This document shows, piece after piece, positions 8,673-17,389 of a stretch of 64,000 nt of DNA. A program made the translations under genes and the position numbers. Under the pieces are notes generated by a model. That model was not told the DNA's origin, ran no database searches, and worked only from the letters and a program-made list of their open reading frames with translations. This stretch comes from an uncultured Maricaulis sp. (GTDB taxonomy: Bacteria; Pseudomonadota; Alphaproteobacteria; Caulobacterales; Maricaulaceae), in assembly GCF_947259345.1 (NCBI RefSeq), contig NZ_CAMYLS010000029.1:27993-91992 (forward strand), in the 5' to 3' direction. Positions within the stretch are counted from its first letter, which is position 1. Each line of letters starts with the position of its first letter.

Positions 8673-9572
8673 TTACGGCCACTTCGCTTCTGGCGGCATG
8701 GACGACAGGATGGACTTCACATTGCCACCCGTCTCCAGGCCGAACTTGGTGCCCCGGTCGTGCAGGAGATTGAACTCGGCGTAGCGGCCGCGCCGGATCA
8801 ACTGTTCCTCGCGGTCTTCGGCGGTCCAGCTTTCGCCCATCCGGCCGCGGACGATTTTCGGATAAATGTCCAGGAACGCCCGGCCCACATCGCGGGTAAA
8901 GGCGAAATCGGCATCCCAGTCGCCGGTATTGTGGCGGTCGTAGAAAATTCCGCCAATCCCACGCGGTTCATCGCGGTGGGGCAGGTAGAAATATTCGTCG
9001 CACCATTTCTTGAAGCGGGCGTGGAAATCCTCGCCATGCGCGTCGCAGGCCGTCTTGCAGGCGGCATGGAAGGCCTTCGCGTCCGGATGGTTCTGGGTCC
9101 GGGCGCTGTCGAGCACGGGGGTGAGGTCCATGCCGCCGCCAAACCACCACTCGGTTGTGGTGATGAAGCGCGTATTCATGTGCACGGCCGGCACTTTGGG
9201 CGACCACATATGGGCGATCAGCGAGATCCCGGTGGCGAAGAAGCGCGGATCCTCGGCCGCGCCCGGGATTTGCTGGCGGAATTGTTCGGAGAATTCGCCT
9301 TGCACCGCCGAGACATGCACGCCGACCTTTTCGAACAGGCGCCCGCGCATGATCGCCATGGTCCCGCCGCCCTCATCCTTCGACCCGTCACCACGGGTCC
9401 AGGCTTCGCGTTCGAATGTGCCGGCCTCGCGGGGATAGAGCTGATCGGGGGCCTCGTGTTCGAGGGCTTCGAATTCGGCGCAAATCTGATCGCGCAGGTC
9501 TTCAAACCAGCATTGCGCGCTTTCGCGCTGGATATCGGTGGCGGCGGCGGCGGGGGCGGATGTGTGTGTCAT
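8673..9572 (-). CDS. hemF: Oxygen-dependent coproporphyrinogen III oxidase
   Basis: The 299-residue protein matches HemF along its length: [26 protein letters not shown], the family signature [11 protein letters not shown], and [19 protein letters not shown]. The enzyme uses O2 to decarboxylate two propionates of coproporphyrinogen III, giving protoporphyrinogen IX in haem synthesis. The presence of the oxygen-dependent enzyme fits an aerobic organism; haem is needed by the cytochrome bc1 genes nearby and by the truncated haemoglobin. A family A repeat separates it from trmL. Confidence 0.95.
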   Translation of the reverse strand: MTHTSAPAAAATDIQRESAQCWFEDLRDQICAEFEALEHEAPDQLYPREAGTFEREAWTRGDGSKDEGGGTMAIMRGRLFEKVGVHVSAVQGEFSEQFRQQIPGAAEDPRFFATGISLIAHMWSPKVPAVHMNTRFITTTEWWFGGGMDLTPVLDSARTQNHPDAKAFHAACKTACDAHGEDFHARFKKWCDEYFYLPHRDEPRGIGGIFYDRHNTGDWDADFAFTRDVGRAFLDIYPKIVRGRMGESWTAEDREEQLIRRGRYAEFNLLHDRGTKFGLETGGNVKSILSSMPPEAKWP

Positions 9573-9629
9573 GCGGCGATGTTTAGCGCAGCAGGTCAGG
9601 AGGGCAAGCGCGGCGGTATGTGCCCTCCC

Positions 9630-9749
9630 TTTGTCATCCCTGACGGACGCCCCGCGCAGGCGGGGCGGAGATCAGGGACCCAGGTGTTCGAGCATGTAGG
9701 TCCCCGCCTTGCGTCCGGCCTGCGCCGGACATTCAGCGGGGATGACAAG
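9630..9749 (-). repeat. Intergenic composite palindrome, family A copy 1 (full, inverted relative to copies 2 and 3)
   Basis: The element is bounded by TTGTCATCCC and its complement GGGATGACAA. Inside are two hairpins (GCCCCGCGCAGGCGGGGC and GTCCGGCCTGCGCCGGAC) separated by a central imperfect palindrome around GGTGTTCGAGCAT. It fills most of the gap between trmL and hemF. The left half of this copy is the reverse complement of the right half of the copies at 21340 and 30454, so this copy is flipped. Confidence 0.85.
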
Positions 9750-9772
9750 GTTTGGTGCGGTCGGCGGCAGGT

Positions 9773-10219
9773 TCACCAAAGCTGCCGCGACGCCTCCGCC
9801 AGGGCGATTCCCGCGGAGACCGTCACATTCAGCGAGCGCATGCCCTCGCGAATCGGAATCCGGACGCGACATTCCGCCGCGTCATGGACATCATCGGGAA
9901 CACCGGCGCTTTCGCGACCGAAAAGCAGTCGGTCGTCTGCTCTGAATGAAAAATTCCACAGCTCTCCGGCGCCCTTTGTCGTGAACAGGACGAGGCGGCC
10001 CGAAGCGGCTTCTGCACTTGCCTGATAGGCGTTCCACGAGGCGTGACGCACCGGTTGAATGGCCGCCTTGTAGTCCATGGCGGCGCGCCGAATCCCCTTG
10101 TCCGTCAGGGGAAAGGCGCAGGGTTCGATGACGTCGAGTTCCGCCCCGAAACAGGCTGCAACCCGCATCGCTGCCCCCAGGTTTTGCGGAATATCCGGTT
10201 GAAAAAATACGATCCGCAT
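9773..10219 (-). CDS. trmL: tRNA (cytidine(34)-2'-O)-methyltransferase
   Basis: A 148-residue SPOUT (TrmH-like) methyltransferase. The N-terminus MRIVFFQPDIPQNLGAAMR is typical of TrmL and fixes the start at 10219, although the frame is open further upstream. The knotted SAM-binding region is present as LLFGRESAGVP and then RIPIREGMRSLNVTVSAGIA. TrmL methylates the wobble base of tRNALeu isoacceptors. It is divergent from petABC across a 190-base gap. Confidence 0.92.
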   Translation of the reverse strand: MRIVFFQPDIPQNLGAAMRVAACFGAELDVIEPCAFPLTDKGIRRAAMDYKAAIQPVRHASWNAYQASAEAASGRLVLFTTKGAGELWNFSFRADDRLLFGRESAGVPDDVHDAAECRVRIPIREGMRSLNVTVSAGIALAEASRQLW

Positions 10220-10313
10220 TCTAAGCCGCGCTGAGACTGGACCCAACTGCATGCATGCGGCATTGCGCCACCTACTGGTCAGTGCGTCCGGGAGTAGTTT
10301 ATACCGCGTCAAA

Positions 10314-10329
10314 GCCCGCATGTGCGGGC
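10314..10329. promoter_or_regulatory. Perfect palindrome upstream of petABC
   Basis: GCCCGCA at 10314-10320 pairs perfectly with TGCGGGC at 10323-10329 around a 2-base centre. It lies about 80 bases before the petA start, in the trmL/petA divergent region. It could be an operator or a short leader hairpin; there is no T-run after it, so a terminator is unlikely. Function is inferred from position only. Confidence 0.35.
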
Positions 10330-10408
10330 ACGTCAAGTGAGACGTGGTTTTTCTGGGGCAGGGCCCGCATCCCGCGGTCCCGTAATGGATAAGAGAAGAG
10401 GTCGGCTC

Positions 10409-11032
10409 GTGACGGAAGAGAACGGCGCGCCCGGTGCAGACGGTCAGGAACCGTCCCGCCGCGACTTCATCTATATCGCTGCTGGCGGCGCGGCCGCTGT
10501 TGGTGGCGGTCTCGTGGCTTGGCCGTTCATCGATCAGATGAATCCCGCAGCGGATACGCTCGCGCTGGGATCCATCCGGGTCGATGTCTCGGTGGTAGCG
10601 GTCGGATCGGAAATCACCGTCATGTGGCGCGGTGGTCCGGTCTTTATCCGTCACCGCACCGAGGAAGAGATTGCCGAGGCCCAGTCGGTCGAGCTCAACG
10701 CTCTGCCCGACGAAGAGGCCCGCAATGACAATCTGCCGGCCGGCACGCCGGGTACGGACGCCAACCGCGTCCTGCGCCCGGAATTCCTGATCGTGAAGGG
10801 CAATTGCACCCATCTGGGCTGTGTGCCGCTCGGTCTGGGCGCCAATACCGGCGATTATGATGGCTGGTACTGCCCGTGCCACGGATCGCATTACGATACC
10901 TCGGCCCGCATCCGTCGCGGACCGGCACCGGAAAACCTCCCGGTCCCCGACTACTTCTTTGAGACCGAGACAACCGTGAAAATCGGTCTGTCACCTGAAG
11001 AAGCCTCTAACTCCGGGTGGGCTGTATCATGA
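10409..11032 (+). CDS. petA: Ubiquinol-cytochrome c reductase, Rieske iron-sulfur subunit
   Basis: About 207 residues from a GTG at 10409, which has AAGAGG seven bases upstream; an in-frame ATG at 10385 is the alternative. The N-terminus carries a twin-arginine-type signal anchor ([16 protein letters not shown]) as usual for Rieske proteins. The cluster ligands are C133 and H135 in CTHLGC and C155 and H158 in CPCHG; C138 and C157 form the expected disulfide. The mature domain faces the periplasm and passes electrons from ubiquinol to cytochrome c1. Its stop overlaps the cytochrome b start. Confidence 0.95.
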   Translation: MTEENGAPGADGQEPSRRDFIYIAAGGAAAVGGGLVAWPFIDQMNPAADTLALGSIRVDVSVVAVGSEITVMWRGGPVFIRHRTEEEIAEAQSVELNALPDEEARNDNLPAGTPGTDANRVLRPEFLIVKGNCTHLGCVPLGLGANTGDYDGWYCPCHGSHYDTSARIRRGPAPENLPVPDYFFETETTVKIGLSPEEASNSGWAVS

Positions 11033-12315
11033 GCGGACCTTCGACCTACAATCCGTCGACCGGCATCGAGAAATGGCTCGATGAGCGTCTCCCGATCATC
11101 CGCCTCGGCTATGACAGCTTTGTCGACTTCCCGACGCCGCGGAATCTGAACTACTGGTGGACGTTTGGCGGTATTCTCGCCGTCTTCCTGATGATCCAGA
11201 TCATCTCCGGCATCGTCCTGGCCATGCACTATGTGGCGCACGAAGATTATGCCTTCGAGAGCGTCCAGCGCATCACCCGCGACGTGCCGTTCGGCTGGCT
11301 GATCCAGTCCATGCACGCCAATGGCGCCAGCTTCTTCTTCGTGGCGGTCTACCTGCACATGTTCCGGGGTCTCTATTACGGCTCCTACAAGGCGCCGCGC
11401 GAGATCCTGTGGATCCTCGGTGTCGTGATCTATCTCCTGATGATGGCAACCGGCTTCATGGGCTATGTCCTGCCCTGGGGTCAGATGTCCTATTGGGGCG
11501 CGATGGTGATCACCAATCTGGTTGGTGCCTTGCCCTTTATCGGTGAAGCCATCCGCGAATGGCTGTGGGGCGGCTTCTCGGTCGGCCAGGCCACGCTGAA
11601 CCGCTTCTTCTCGCTGCATTACCTGCTGCCCTTCGTGATCGCGGCCGTTGTCGGCCTGCACATCTGGGCGCTGCACGTGCCGGGCAATGGCAATCCGGTC
11701 GGCCTCGAGGCTCGCAAGGGCAAGGACAACAAGAAGGACACGCTGCCCTTCCACCCGTACTACACGGTGAAGGACGGCTTCGCGATCATCGTCTATCTGA
11801 TGGTTTTCGCGGTCTTCGTCTTCTTCCTGCCGACCGTGCTGGGCCATGCCGACAACTATATCGAGGCAGACCCGCTGGTGACCCCGGCGCATATCGTTCC
11901 GGAATGGTATTACCTGCCTTTCTACGCGATCCTGCGTGCCATCACCTTCGACATCGGTCCCATCGACGCCAAGCTTGGCGGTGTGCTGGCCATGTTCGGC
12001 GCCATCGGCATCCTGTTCGTCCTGCCCTGGCTGGACACCTCCAAGGTGCGCTCGATGCGCTACCGTCCGCTGACGCGCTGGTTCTTCATCTTCTTCGTGG
12101 TGGCAGCACTCGGCCTCGGCTGGTGCGGCGCCAAGAACCCGGATGATTTCGTGATGGGGATTGAGGGCTTCAAATTCCTCTATCTCGGTCAGTTCCTGAC
12201 CTTCTACTATTTCGCCTACTTCATCGTCGTTCTGCCGGTGTTGGGCATCATTGAAAAACCCAAGGAGCGTCCGGCCTCGATCGAAGCCGCGGTTCTTGGA
12301 ACGGACAAGGCCTGA
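11029..12315 (+). CDS. petB: Cytochrome b subunit of the bc1 complex
   Basis: A 428-residue multi-pass protein starting MSGPSTYNP at the ATG that overlaps the Rieske stop (ATGA). The haem ligand pairs are H96/H110 (in [21 protein letters not shown]) and H197/H211 (in [17 protein letters not shown]), each 14 apart as in the family. The quinol-site motif [10 protein letters not shown] is present. The length covers both the cytochrome b6-like and subunit IV-like parts in one chain. Often called fbcB as well. Confidence 0.96.
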   Translation: MSGPSTYNPSTGIEKWLDERLPIIRLGYDSFVDFPTPRNLNYWWTFGGILAVFLMIQIISGIVLAMHYVAHEDYAFESVQRITRDVPFGWLIQSMHANGASFFFVAVYLHMFRGLYYGSYKAPREILWILGVVIYLLMMATGFMGYVLPWGQMSYWGAMVITNLVGALPFIGEAIREWLWGGFSVGQATLNRFFSLHYLLPFVIAAVVGLHIWALHVPGNGNPVGLEARKGKDNKKDTLPFHPYYTVKDGFAIIVYLMVFAVFVFFLPTVLGHADNYIEADPLVTPAHIVPEWYYLPFYAILRAITFDIGPIDAKLGGVLAMFGAIGILFVLPWLDTSKVRSMRYRPLTRWFFIFFVVAALGLGWCGAKNPDDFVMGIEGFKFLYLGQFLTFYYFAYFIVVLPVLGIIEKPKERPASIEAAVLGTDKA

Positions 12316-12329
12316 GGGGAGCGACGATC

Positions 12330-13139
12330 ATGAAGATGACCCGCATTTTCGCCGCCGCCATTGCGGCCCTTGGCTTCGCTGGCACAGCGGCCGCCTTCGA
12401 GGGCGACCAGCACACGCCGCACGCGCACCACTGGCATCATGACGGCCCGTTTGGCACCTATGACCGCCAGGCCGTCCAGCGTGGCTACCAGATCTACCAG
12501 GAGGTTTGCGCCTCCTGTCACTCCATGGACCTGATGCGTTTCCGCAATCTGGCCCAGCCGGGTGGGCCGTTCGAGGAGGAAGCCTTTCCGAACCCGAACG
12601 ACAATCCGATCGTGATGCAGATCGCGGCCAGCTATACCCGCGTCTGGGACATGGATGAGGTCAATGAGGACGGTGATCCGGTGGAACGTCCGGGCCTGCC
12701 GTCCGACCCCTTCCCGGCACCCTTCGACAATGCGCAGCAGGCCCGTGCCTCCAATGGCGGCGCCTACCCGCCGGACCTGTCGCTGATCGTCAAGGCCCGT
12801 GGCCATGGCGAGAATTACATCTACGCCCTGCTGACCGGATATGAGGAGGCGCCTGCCGACTCGCACCTGGCGCCGGGTCAGTATTACAACCCGTACTTCC
12901 CGGGCGGCGCCATCGCCATGGCTCCGCCGCTGGCAGACGGCATCATCGAGTATGCCGACGGGACGGAAGCCTCCGTCGAGCAGATGGCCGAGGATGTCAC
13001 GACCTTCCTCAGCTGGGCCGGTGACCCGCATATGGAGAAGCGCAAGCAGATGGGTGTGATGGTGCTCATCTACCTGCTGATCTTCGCGATTCTCGTCTAT
13101 CTGGCCTATCGCCAGATCTGGTCGAATGTGAAGCACTAG
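12330..13139 (+). CDS. petC: Cytochrome c1 subunit of the bc1 complex
   Basis: A 269-residue protein with a cleavable signal peptide (to about AAAFEG, residue 24), a single haem-binding CASCH at 60-64, the YPPDLSLIVKARGHGENYIY region, and the axial-methionine segment IAMAPPLADG. A C-terminal membrane anchor (MGVMVLIYLLIFAILVYLAY) ends with a short basic tail. It receives electrons from the Rieske protein and passes them to cytochrome c. Fourteen bases separate it from petB; a terminator follows. Confidence 0.96.
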   Translation: MKMTRIFAAAIAALGFAGTAAAFEGDQHTPHAHHWHHDGPFGTYDRQAVQRGYQIYQEVCASCHSMDLMRFRNLAQPGGPFEEEAFPNPNDNPIVMQIAASYTRVWDMDEVNEDGDPVERPGLPSDPFPAPFDNAQQARASNGGAYPPDLSLIVKARGHGENYIYALLTGYEEAPADSHLAPGQYYNPYFPGGAIAMAPPLADGIIEYADGTEASVEQMAEDVTTFLSWAGDPHMEKRKQMGVMVLIYLLIFAILVYLAYRQIWSNVKH

Positions 13140-13167
13140 GCTTTACGGCTCGACGACATGATTTGAA

Positions 13168-13196
13168 GGGCCGCGGACCTAGTCTGCGGCCCTTTT
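13168..13196 (+). terminator. Rho-independent terminator after petABC
   Basis: A 7-bp stem (GGGCCGC at 13168-13174 with GCGGCCC at 13186-13192), an 11-base loop and TTTT follow the petC stop by about 30 bases. Confidence 0.8.
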
Positions 13197-13234
13197 CGTT
13201 TCCGGCTGGCACCGGCGCTCAAGGGGCAATGACC

Positions 13235-14107
13235 ATGACGACCTGGACACTCGGCATCATCGGTGGCTCGGGCCTCTATGCGCTTGACGGGCTCAGCGAT
13301 GTCCGCACGGACACCATCGAGACCCCATGGGGCGCTCCGTCCGCACCGCTGACCCGCGGTCATCTCAACGGGATCGAGCTGGTCTTCCTGCCGCGCCATG
13401 GCGCCGGGCATGCCATCCCGCCGTCGGAGATACCCTTTCGCGCCAATATCGCGGCGCTGAAAATGGCCGGCTGCACCGACCTTCTCTCCATCTCCGCCTG
13501 TGGATCGCTGCGGGAGGATTTGCCGCCGGGCCAATTCGTCATGGTCGACCAGTATGTCGACCGCACGGTGGGGCGCCAGCGCTCCTTCTTCGGGACGGGC
13601 TGTGTCGCCCATGTGCCGATGGCACAGCCGGTCTGTTCGCGCCTGGCCGGTCTGGCCGCCGAAGCCGGTGAGGCGGAGGCTGTGCCGGTCACCCGCGGCG
13701 GCACCTATCTGGCGATGGAAGGGCCGCAATTTTCCACCCGTGCCGAGAGCGAGCTGTATCGGCAATGGGGGATGGATGTGATCGGCATGACCAACATGCC
13801 CGAGGCCCGTCTGGCCCGCGAGGCCGAGCTGCCCTATGCCTCCATCGCCATGGTCACCGATTATGATTGCTGGCGCGATGTCGGCGAAAGTGTTGACGTC
13901 GCCACGGTACTGGCCGTGATGAAGTCGAACACCATCGCCGCCAAACGCCTGCTCGCGCGGCTGGCCGCCACACTCGCGCAGACACCGCGAACGCCGGCGC
14001 CGGGCGGGATCGAGACCTGTCTCGATTCGGCCATCATCACCCCGCCGACGGCCCGTGACCCAATCCTGGTGAAGCGGTTGCAGGCCATCGCTGGCCGGGT
14101 GCTCTGA
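13235..14107 (+). CDS. mtnP: S-methyl-5'-thioadenosine phosphorylase
   Basis: About 290 residues. The PNP/MTAP family motifs are GIIGGSGLY at the N-terminus, LPRHGAGHAIPPSEIPFRAN, and the subfamily signature TYLAMEGPQFSTRAESELY followed by GMTNMPEARLAREAELPYAS. The enzyme phosphorolyses methylthioadenosine to adenine and methylthioribose-1-phosphate. I chose ATG 13235 because AAGGGG lies eight bases upstream; ATG 13229 is two codons earlier and too close to it. The adenine product could be used by apt, three genes downstream. Confidence 0.9.
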   Translation: MTTWTLGIIGGSGLYALDGLSDVRTDTIETPWGAPSAPLTRGHLNGIELVFLPRHGAGHAIPPSEIPFRANIAALKMAGCTDLLSISACGSLREDLPPGQFVMVDQYVDRTVGRQRSFFGTGCVAHVPMAQPVCSRLAGLAAEAGEAEAVPVTRGGTYLAMEGPQFSTRAESELYRQWGMDVIGMTNMPEARLAREAELPYASIAMVTDYDCWRDVGESVDVATVLAVMKSNTIAAKRLLARLAATLAQTPRTPAPGGIETCLDSAIITPPTARDPILVKRLQAIAGRVL

Positions 14108-14164
14108 TCGCGCCTCACGGGCATTTCACTGGACCGGTGCCGGGCGCAGTGCTTGGATGGCATC

Positions 14165-14908
14165 ATGTTGATCCGCCTGCTGTTCCTGATTGCCGCCAGC
14201 CTGGCGCTTGTCGTGCCTGCTTCCGTCCAGGCGGCTGACCGCCTATCCTTCATGCCGCTCGACCCGGACAGTTTCGCCGATAGTCGCAATGGCGTCGTGC
14301 GCCTGTTTTGTGAGGACCCGACGAATGGTCATGCCTATGTCAGTCGGGCCGTATTGCTGGATGTATCGGGCGCGCGTGGCGATCATGACGTCCTGCTCGC
14401 CGCGCGTCACGGCGTGACCGGTCAAGGCGGCGAGCGTCAATGCCGGGTCTATGGCGAGGACGAAGAGACCGGCCGGATCATCGAAATGGTCCTCGCCCCG
14501 CAGGACCCGCGCGAGGACAATGAATTCGGCGAGGACTGGGCAATCCTGAGAACCGCCGGACGGCTGCCCGCCGGCATCACGCGCCTGCAGGCGGCCGGTG
14601 CCGGTCCCGGCATCACGGGCGGCCTGACGATGGTCAATCGGGTCATGGACAATCGCGCCTGCCGCGTCGAGCGGATCGAGCACTGGGCCGATGAGCGTCT
14701 CATCGTGCATACCTGTCCTTCGCGTCCGGGCCTGTCCGGCTCGCCCATGGTGACCATGATCAAGGGCGTGCCGCATGTGGTCGGCTTGCACGTCGGTCAA
14801 TATGTGATGTTGCAGGAGGATAGTCGCCGCTACGGCGTCGCCCGACGCTTGTCGGACCACTTTCTTGAAACGCTGATCAGCTTCATCGAGGCGGATACAG
14901 CGCGCTGA
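14165..14908 (+). CDS. Exported trypsin-like serine protease, putative
   Basis: A 247-residue protein with a signal peptide (MLIRLLFLIAASLALVVPAS, cleavage near VQAAD). A chymotrypsin-fold arrangement is readable: histidine H82 in LLAARHGV, aspartate D124 in GEDWAIL, and serine S191 in PGLSGSPM (compare GDSGGP), with cysteines at 49, 93, 166 and 184 that could form disulfides. The spacing supports an active periplasmic or secreted protease, but the sequence is too divergent for me to name a family. The start is the ATG at 14165; a TTG four codons earlier is possible. Confidence 0.72.
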   Translation: MLIRLLFLIAASLALVVPASVQAADRLSFMPLDPDSFADSRNGVVRLFCEDPTNGHAYVSRAVLLDVSGARGDHDVLLAARHGVTGQGGERQCRVYGEDEETGRIIEMVLAPQDPREDNEFGEDWAILRTAGRLPAGITRLQAAGAGPGITGGLTMVNRVMDNRACRVERIEHWADERLIVHTCPSRPGLSGSPMVTMIKGVPHVVGLHVGQYVMLQEDSRRYGVARRLSDHFLETLISFIEADTAR

Positions 14909-14971
14909 TCCCTGCCCCCTTTCCCCGTCCGCAGGCCTCGTCCATAACAGGGCTCCAATGGGGAGTGGGAC

Positions 14972-15370
14972 ATGTTTGTGATTTCCGGAATTTATCTCGC
15001 CGCCATGGCGGTTCAGGACCTGACTTTCCCAACGCCGCGTCCGGCCGTGGAGTGTGCGGCCCATCTGACCAATTGGAATGCCCGCCGCAATTGCCTGCGT
15101 GACCTGCTGGACACGGCCGAGGACCGGCTCGACACCGCCGCCGAGGCGGCGCGCACGGAAGCCGAGGCCGTCGACGCCGATTCCGGCGGGCGCTTCGGCG
15201 CTCTTGAAGCCTTCGATGCGGCCCAGTCCGCCTGGACGACCTATCGCGACGCCGAATGCACGCGCCGCTCAGCGGCGATGTTCCTGTCCGAGGCCTCGCG
15301 TGAGGAAATCACCCTGGATTGCCAAATCAGCCTGACCCGGGCCCGCGCCGACGAGCTCGCGGAGCGCTGA
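14972..15370 (+). CDS. LprI/DUF1311-like exported protein
   Basis: A 132-residue protein with a short hydrophobic N-terminus. The central helix and the motif AFDAAQSAWTTYRDAECTRR match the DUF1311 (LprI, lysozyme-inhibitor-like) pattern, including the conserved W, Y, R and C residues; other cysteines (C23, C35 and the late one in DCQISL) probably form disulfides. Family members are periplasmic, and some inhibit lysozyme; activity here is inferred. Its stop is one base before the GST start. Confidence 0.7.
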   Translation: MFVISGIYLAAMAVQDLTFPTPRPAVECAAHLTNWNARRNCLRDLLDTAEDRLDTAAEAARTEAEAVDADSGGRFGALEAFDAAQSAWTTYRDAECTRRSAAMFLSEASREEITLDCQISLTRARADELAER

Positions 15371-15371
15371 G

Positions 15372-16013
15372 GTGGAGACGCCGATCCTCTATATCGGCAA
15401 TCGCCGCTTCTCCAGCTGGTCGCTGCGCGCCTGGCTGGTGATGAAGAAGGCGGGCCTGGCCTTTGACGAGACGCTTGTACCGCTCAACCAGGCGGATACC
15501 CGGCAGGCCCTCTCGGCGATCTCGCCGGGCGGGACGGTGCCAGCGCTGCACACCCGCAATGCGGTGATCTGGGACTCCCTGGCGATCTGCGAATGGGCGG
15601 CCGAACAGGCGCCGGAACTCTGGCCGGTCCATGAAGGTCAGCGCGGCCGCGCCCGGTCGGCGGTCGCCATGATGCATGCCGGTTTCATGGCCCTTCGCGA
15701 GACTTGTCCGATGGATCTGTGCCGGTCGCCCTCGGCGATTATGCTGACTGATGCCACCCAGCTGGATATCGCCAGGCTCCAGGCCCTCTGGCATGATGTC
15801 AAAAGCGTCGATGGTCCCTGGTTGTTCGGGCGCTGGAGCATTGCCGACGCCGTCTTCACGCCGGTTGCGGCGCGTTTTTATGCCTATGACATTCCCCTGC
15901 ACGCTGAGGCGCAAGCCTATTGCGACACGCTGCTGGCCGATGAAGACTATCGCGTCTGGCACCAGGCCGCCCAGGCCGAGACTTTCGCCAACCCGTATGA
16001 CAACCCGATCTAG
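15372..16013 (+). CDS. Glutathione S-transferase family protein
   Basis: A 213-residue two-domain GST. The thioredoxin-like N-terminal domain reads LYIGNRRFSSWSLRAWLVMK, with the SSWS serine as likely catalytic residue, and SPGGTVPALHTRNAVIWDS, the cis-proline and glutathione-binding loop. The C-terminal helical domain includes GPWLFGRWSIADAVFTPV. Substrate unknown. It starts with GTG directly after the LprI-like gene and is followed by apt 21 bases downstream. Confidence 0.88.
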   Translation: METPILYIGNRRFSSWSLRAWLVMKKAGLAFDETLVPLNQADTRQALSAISPGGTVPALHTRNAVIWDSLAICEWAAEQAPELWPVHEGQRGRARSAVAMMHAGFMALRETCPMDLCRSPSAIMLTDATQLDIARLQALWHDVKSVDGPWLFGRWSIADAVFTPVAARFYAYDIPLHAEAQAYCDTLLADEDYRVWHQAAQAETFANPYDNPI

Positions 16014-16034
16014 CGCGAGACCGAGACTGAACCC

Positions 16035-16562
16035 ATGGATTTGAAAGCCGCGATCCGCACCATTCCGGACTATCCCAAGCCGGGTATCCAGTTCCGCGAT
16101 GTCACCACGCTGATCGGCGATGCGCGTGCCTTCCGCGTCGCCGTCGATCGCATGGTTCAGCCCTGGGCCGGGGCCAAGATCGACCAGGTCGCCGGCACCG
16201 AGGCCCGCGGCTTCATTCTCGGCGGCGCTGTCGCCCACCAGCTCTCGGTCGGCTTCACGCTCGTGCGCAAGCGCGGCAAGCTGCCCCATCGCACCCTGAT
16301 CGAGGAATACGAGCTGGAGTACGGCCAGGATGCGATCGAGATTCATGTCGATGCCATCACCGAAGGGGACCGGGTCCTTCTGGTTGATGATCTCATCGCA
16401 ACCGGCGGTACGGCCGAGGCGTCGATCAAGCTTCTCCAGCGGGCGGGGGCAACGGTTGTCGGCGCCGCCTTCATCATCGATCTGCCCGATCTGGGCGGAG
16501 CCAAGCGTATCGAGGCGCTGGGCGTTCCGGTCTCCAGCCTGGTGGCGTTCGAGGGGGATTAG
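16035..16562 (+). CDS. apt: Adenine phosphoribosyltransferase
   Basis: A 175-residue type I phosphoribosyltransferase with the Apt hallmarks: [16 protein letters not shown] at the N-terminus, [16 protein letters not shown], and the PRPP loop [13 protein letters not shown] at 114-126. It converts adenine plus PRPP to AMP. Together with mtnP upstream this gives a short salvage path from methylthioadenosine to AMP. Confidence 0.95.
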   Translation: MDLKAAIRTIPDYPKPGIQFRDVTTLIGDARAFRVAVDRMVQPWAGAKIDQVAGTEARGFILGGAVAHQLSVGFTLVRKRGKLPHRTLIEEYELEYGQDAIEIHVDAITEGDRVLLVDDLIATGGTAEASIKLLQRAGATVVGAAFIIDLPDLGGAKRIEALGVPVSSLVAFEGD

Positions 16563-16669
16563 GCACGCTTTGTATTGCTCTCCGATATGTGATCGGATCG
16601 CGCGCCTTGCGACTTTCCTGCCCCAGCTTTGCAGCTAGGGTGCCGGTCTGAAATACGGGGAAAGACATC

Positions 16670-17326
16670 ATGTTCGTCGGTCACTACGGTCCGGCCCTTG
16701 CCGGCAAAGCCATCGCCCGGTCAGTGCCGCTCTGGGCCTTTTTCCTGGCGGTGCAGTTTGTTGATGTCCTGTGGGGCGTTTTCATCGCCAACGGCATCGA
16801 GCATGTCCGTATCGTGCCCGGCTTTACCGAGGCCAACCCGCTCGACCTCTATGACATGCCGATAACCCATTCCCTGCCGGGCGCGCTGGGCTGGTCGGTG
16901 TTTGCCGGTCTTGTCTGGATGGGGCTTGCGCCGCGTCAGAAACGCCTCGGCGGTCTGGCGATCGGGCTGGCAGTGTTTTCGCACTGGCTGCTCGACCTGA
17001 TCGTGCATGTGCCTGATCTGGAATTATGGCCGGGCGGGATGCGGGTCGGGCTCGGACTTTGGAATAATTACCCGCTCGCCCTGGCGGTCGAGTTCGGCGT
17101 CCTGTTGGGCGGATTTCTTCTCTATTTGCGTATGACCGAGGCGAAAGGCCTGATCGGCCGTGTCTGGCCGTGGATCTTCATGGCGCTGCTGGCGCTTGCG
17201 GAGTACGCCAATCACGCCGCGCCGATCCCGGAAGACCTGGCGGTGGCAGGCTATATGGGAACCGCGACTTTCCTCATCCTGACCGCGCTGGCCGCGATTT
17301 GTGATCTCACACGCAAAACCCGGTAG
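16670..17326 (+). CDS. Multi-pass membrane protein, metal-dependent-hydrolase-like (DUF457/YdjM type)
   Basis: A 218-residue protein with about six membrane segments. It starts MFVGHYGPALAGKA and has conserved-looking polar residues inside membrane stretches: THSLPGALGWS and FSHWLLDLIVHVPDLELWP. This H/D pattern resembles putative membrane-bound hydrolases of the YdjM/DUF457 group; the catalytic claim is inference. SD GGGGAAAG lies nine bases before the ATG. It is separated from apt by about 107 bases and followed by a hairpin at 17338. Confidence 0.65.
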   Translation: MFVGHYGPALAGKAIARSVPLWAFFLAVQFVDVLWGVFIANGIEHVRIVPGFTEANPLDLYDMPITHSLPGALGWSVFAGLVWMGLAPRQKRLGGLAIGLAVFSHWLLDLIVHVPDLELWPGGMRVGLGLWNNYPLALAVEFGVLLGGFLLYLRMTEAKGLIGRVWPWIFMALLALAEYANHAAPIPEDLAVAGYMGTATFLILTALAAICDLTRKTR

Positions 17327-17337
17327 CTCTCGTGAAA

Positions 17338-17364
17338 AGGCCCGACGCACTGTGCGCCGGGCCT
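17338..17364. terminator. Hairpin between convergent genes, possible terminator
   Basis: AGGCCCG (17338-17344) pairs with CGGGCCT (17358-17364), with further pairing of GCA with TGC inside. The T-run is weak on the plus strand, but four A residues precede the stem, giving a TTTT on the minus strand, so it more likely serves the minus-strand carboxypeptidase gene. Confidence 0.6.
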
Positions 17365-17389
17365 CTCCTGTTGCGATTGCTGCGTCGTC

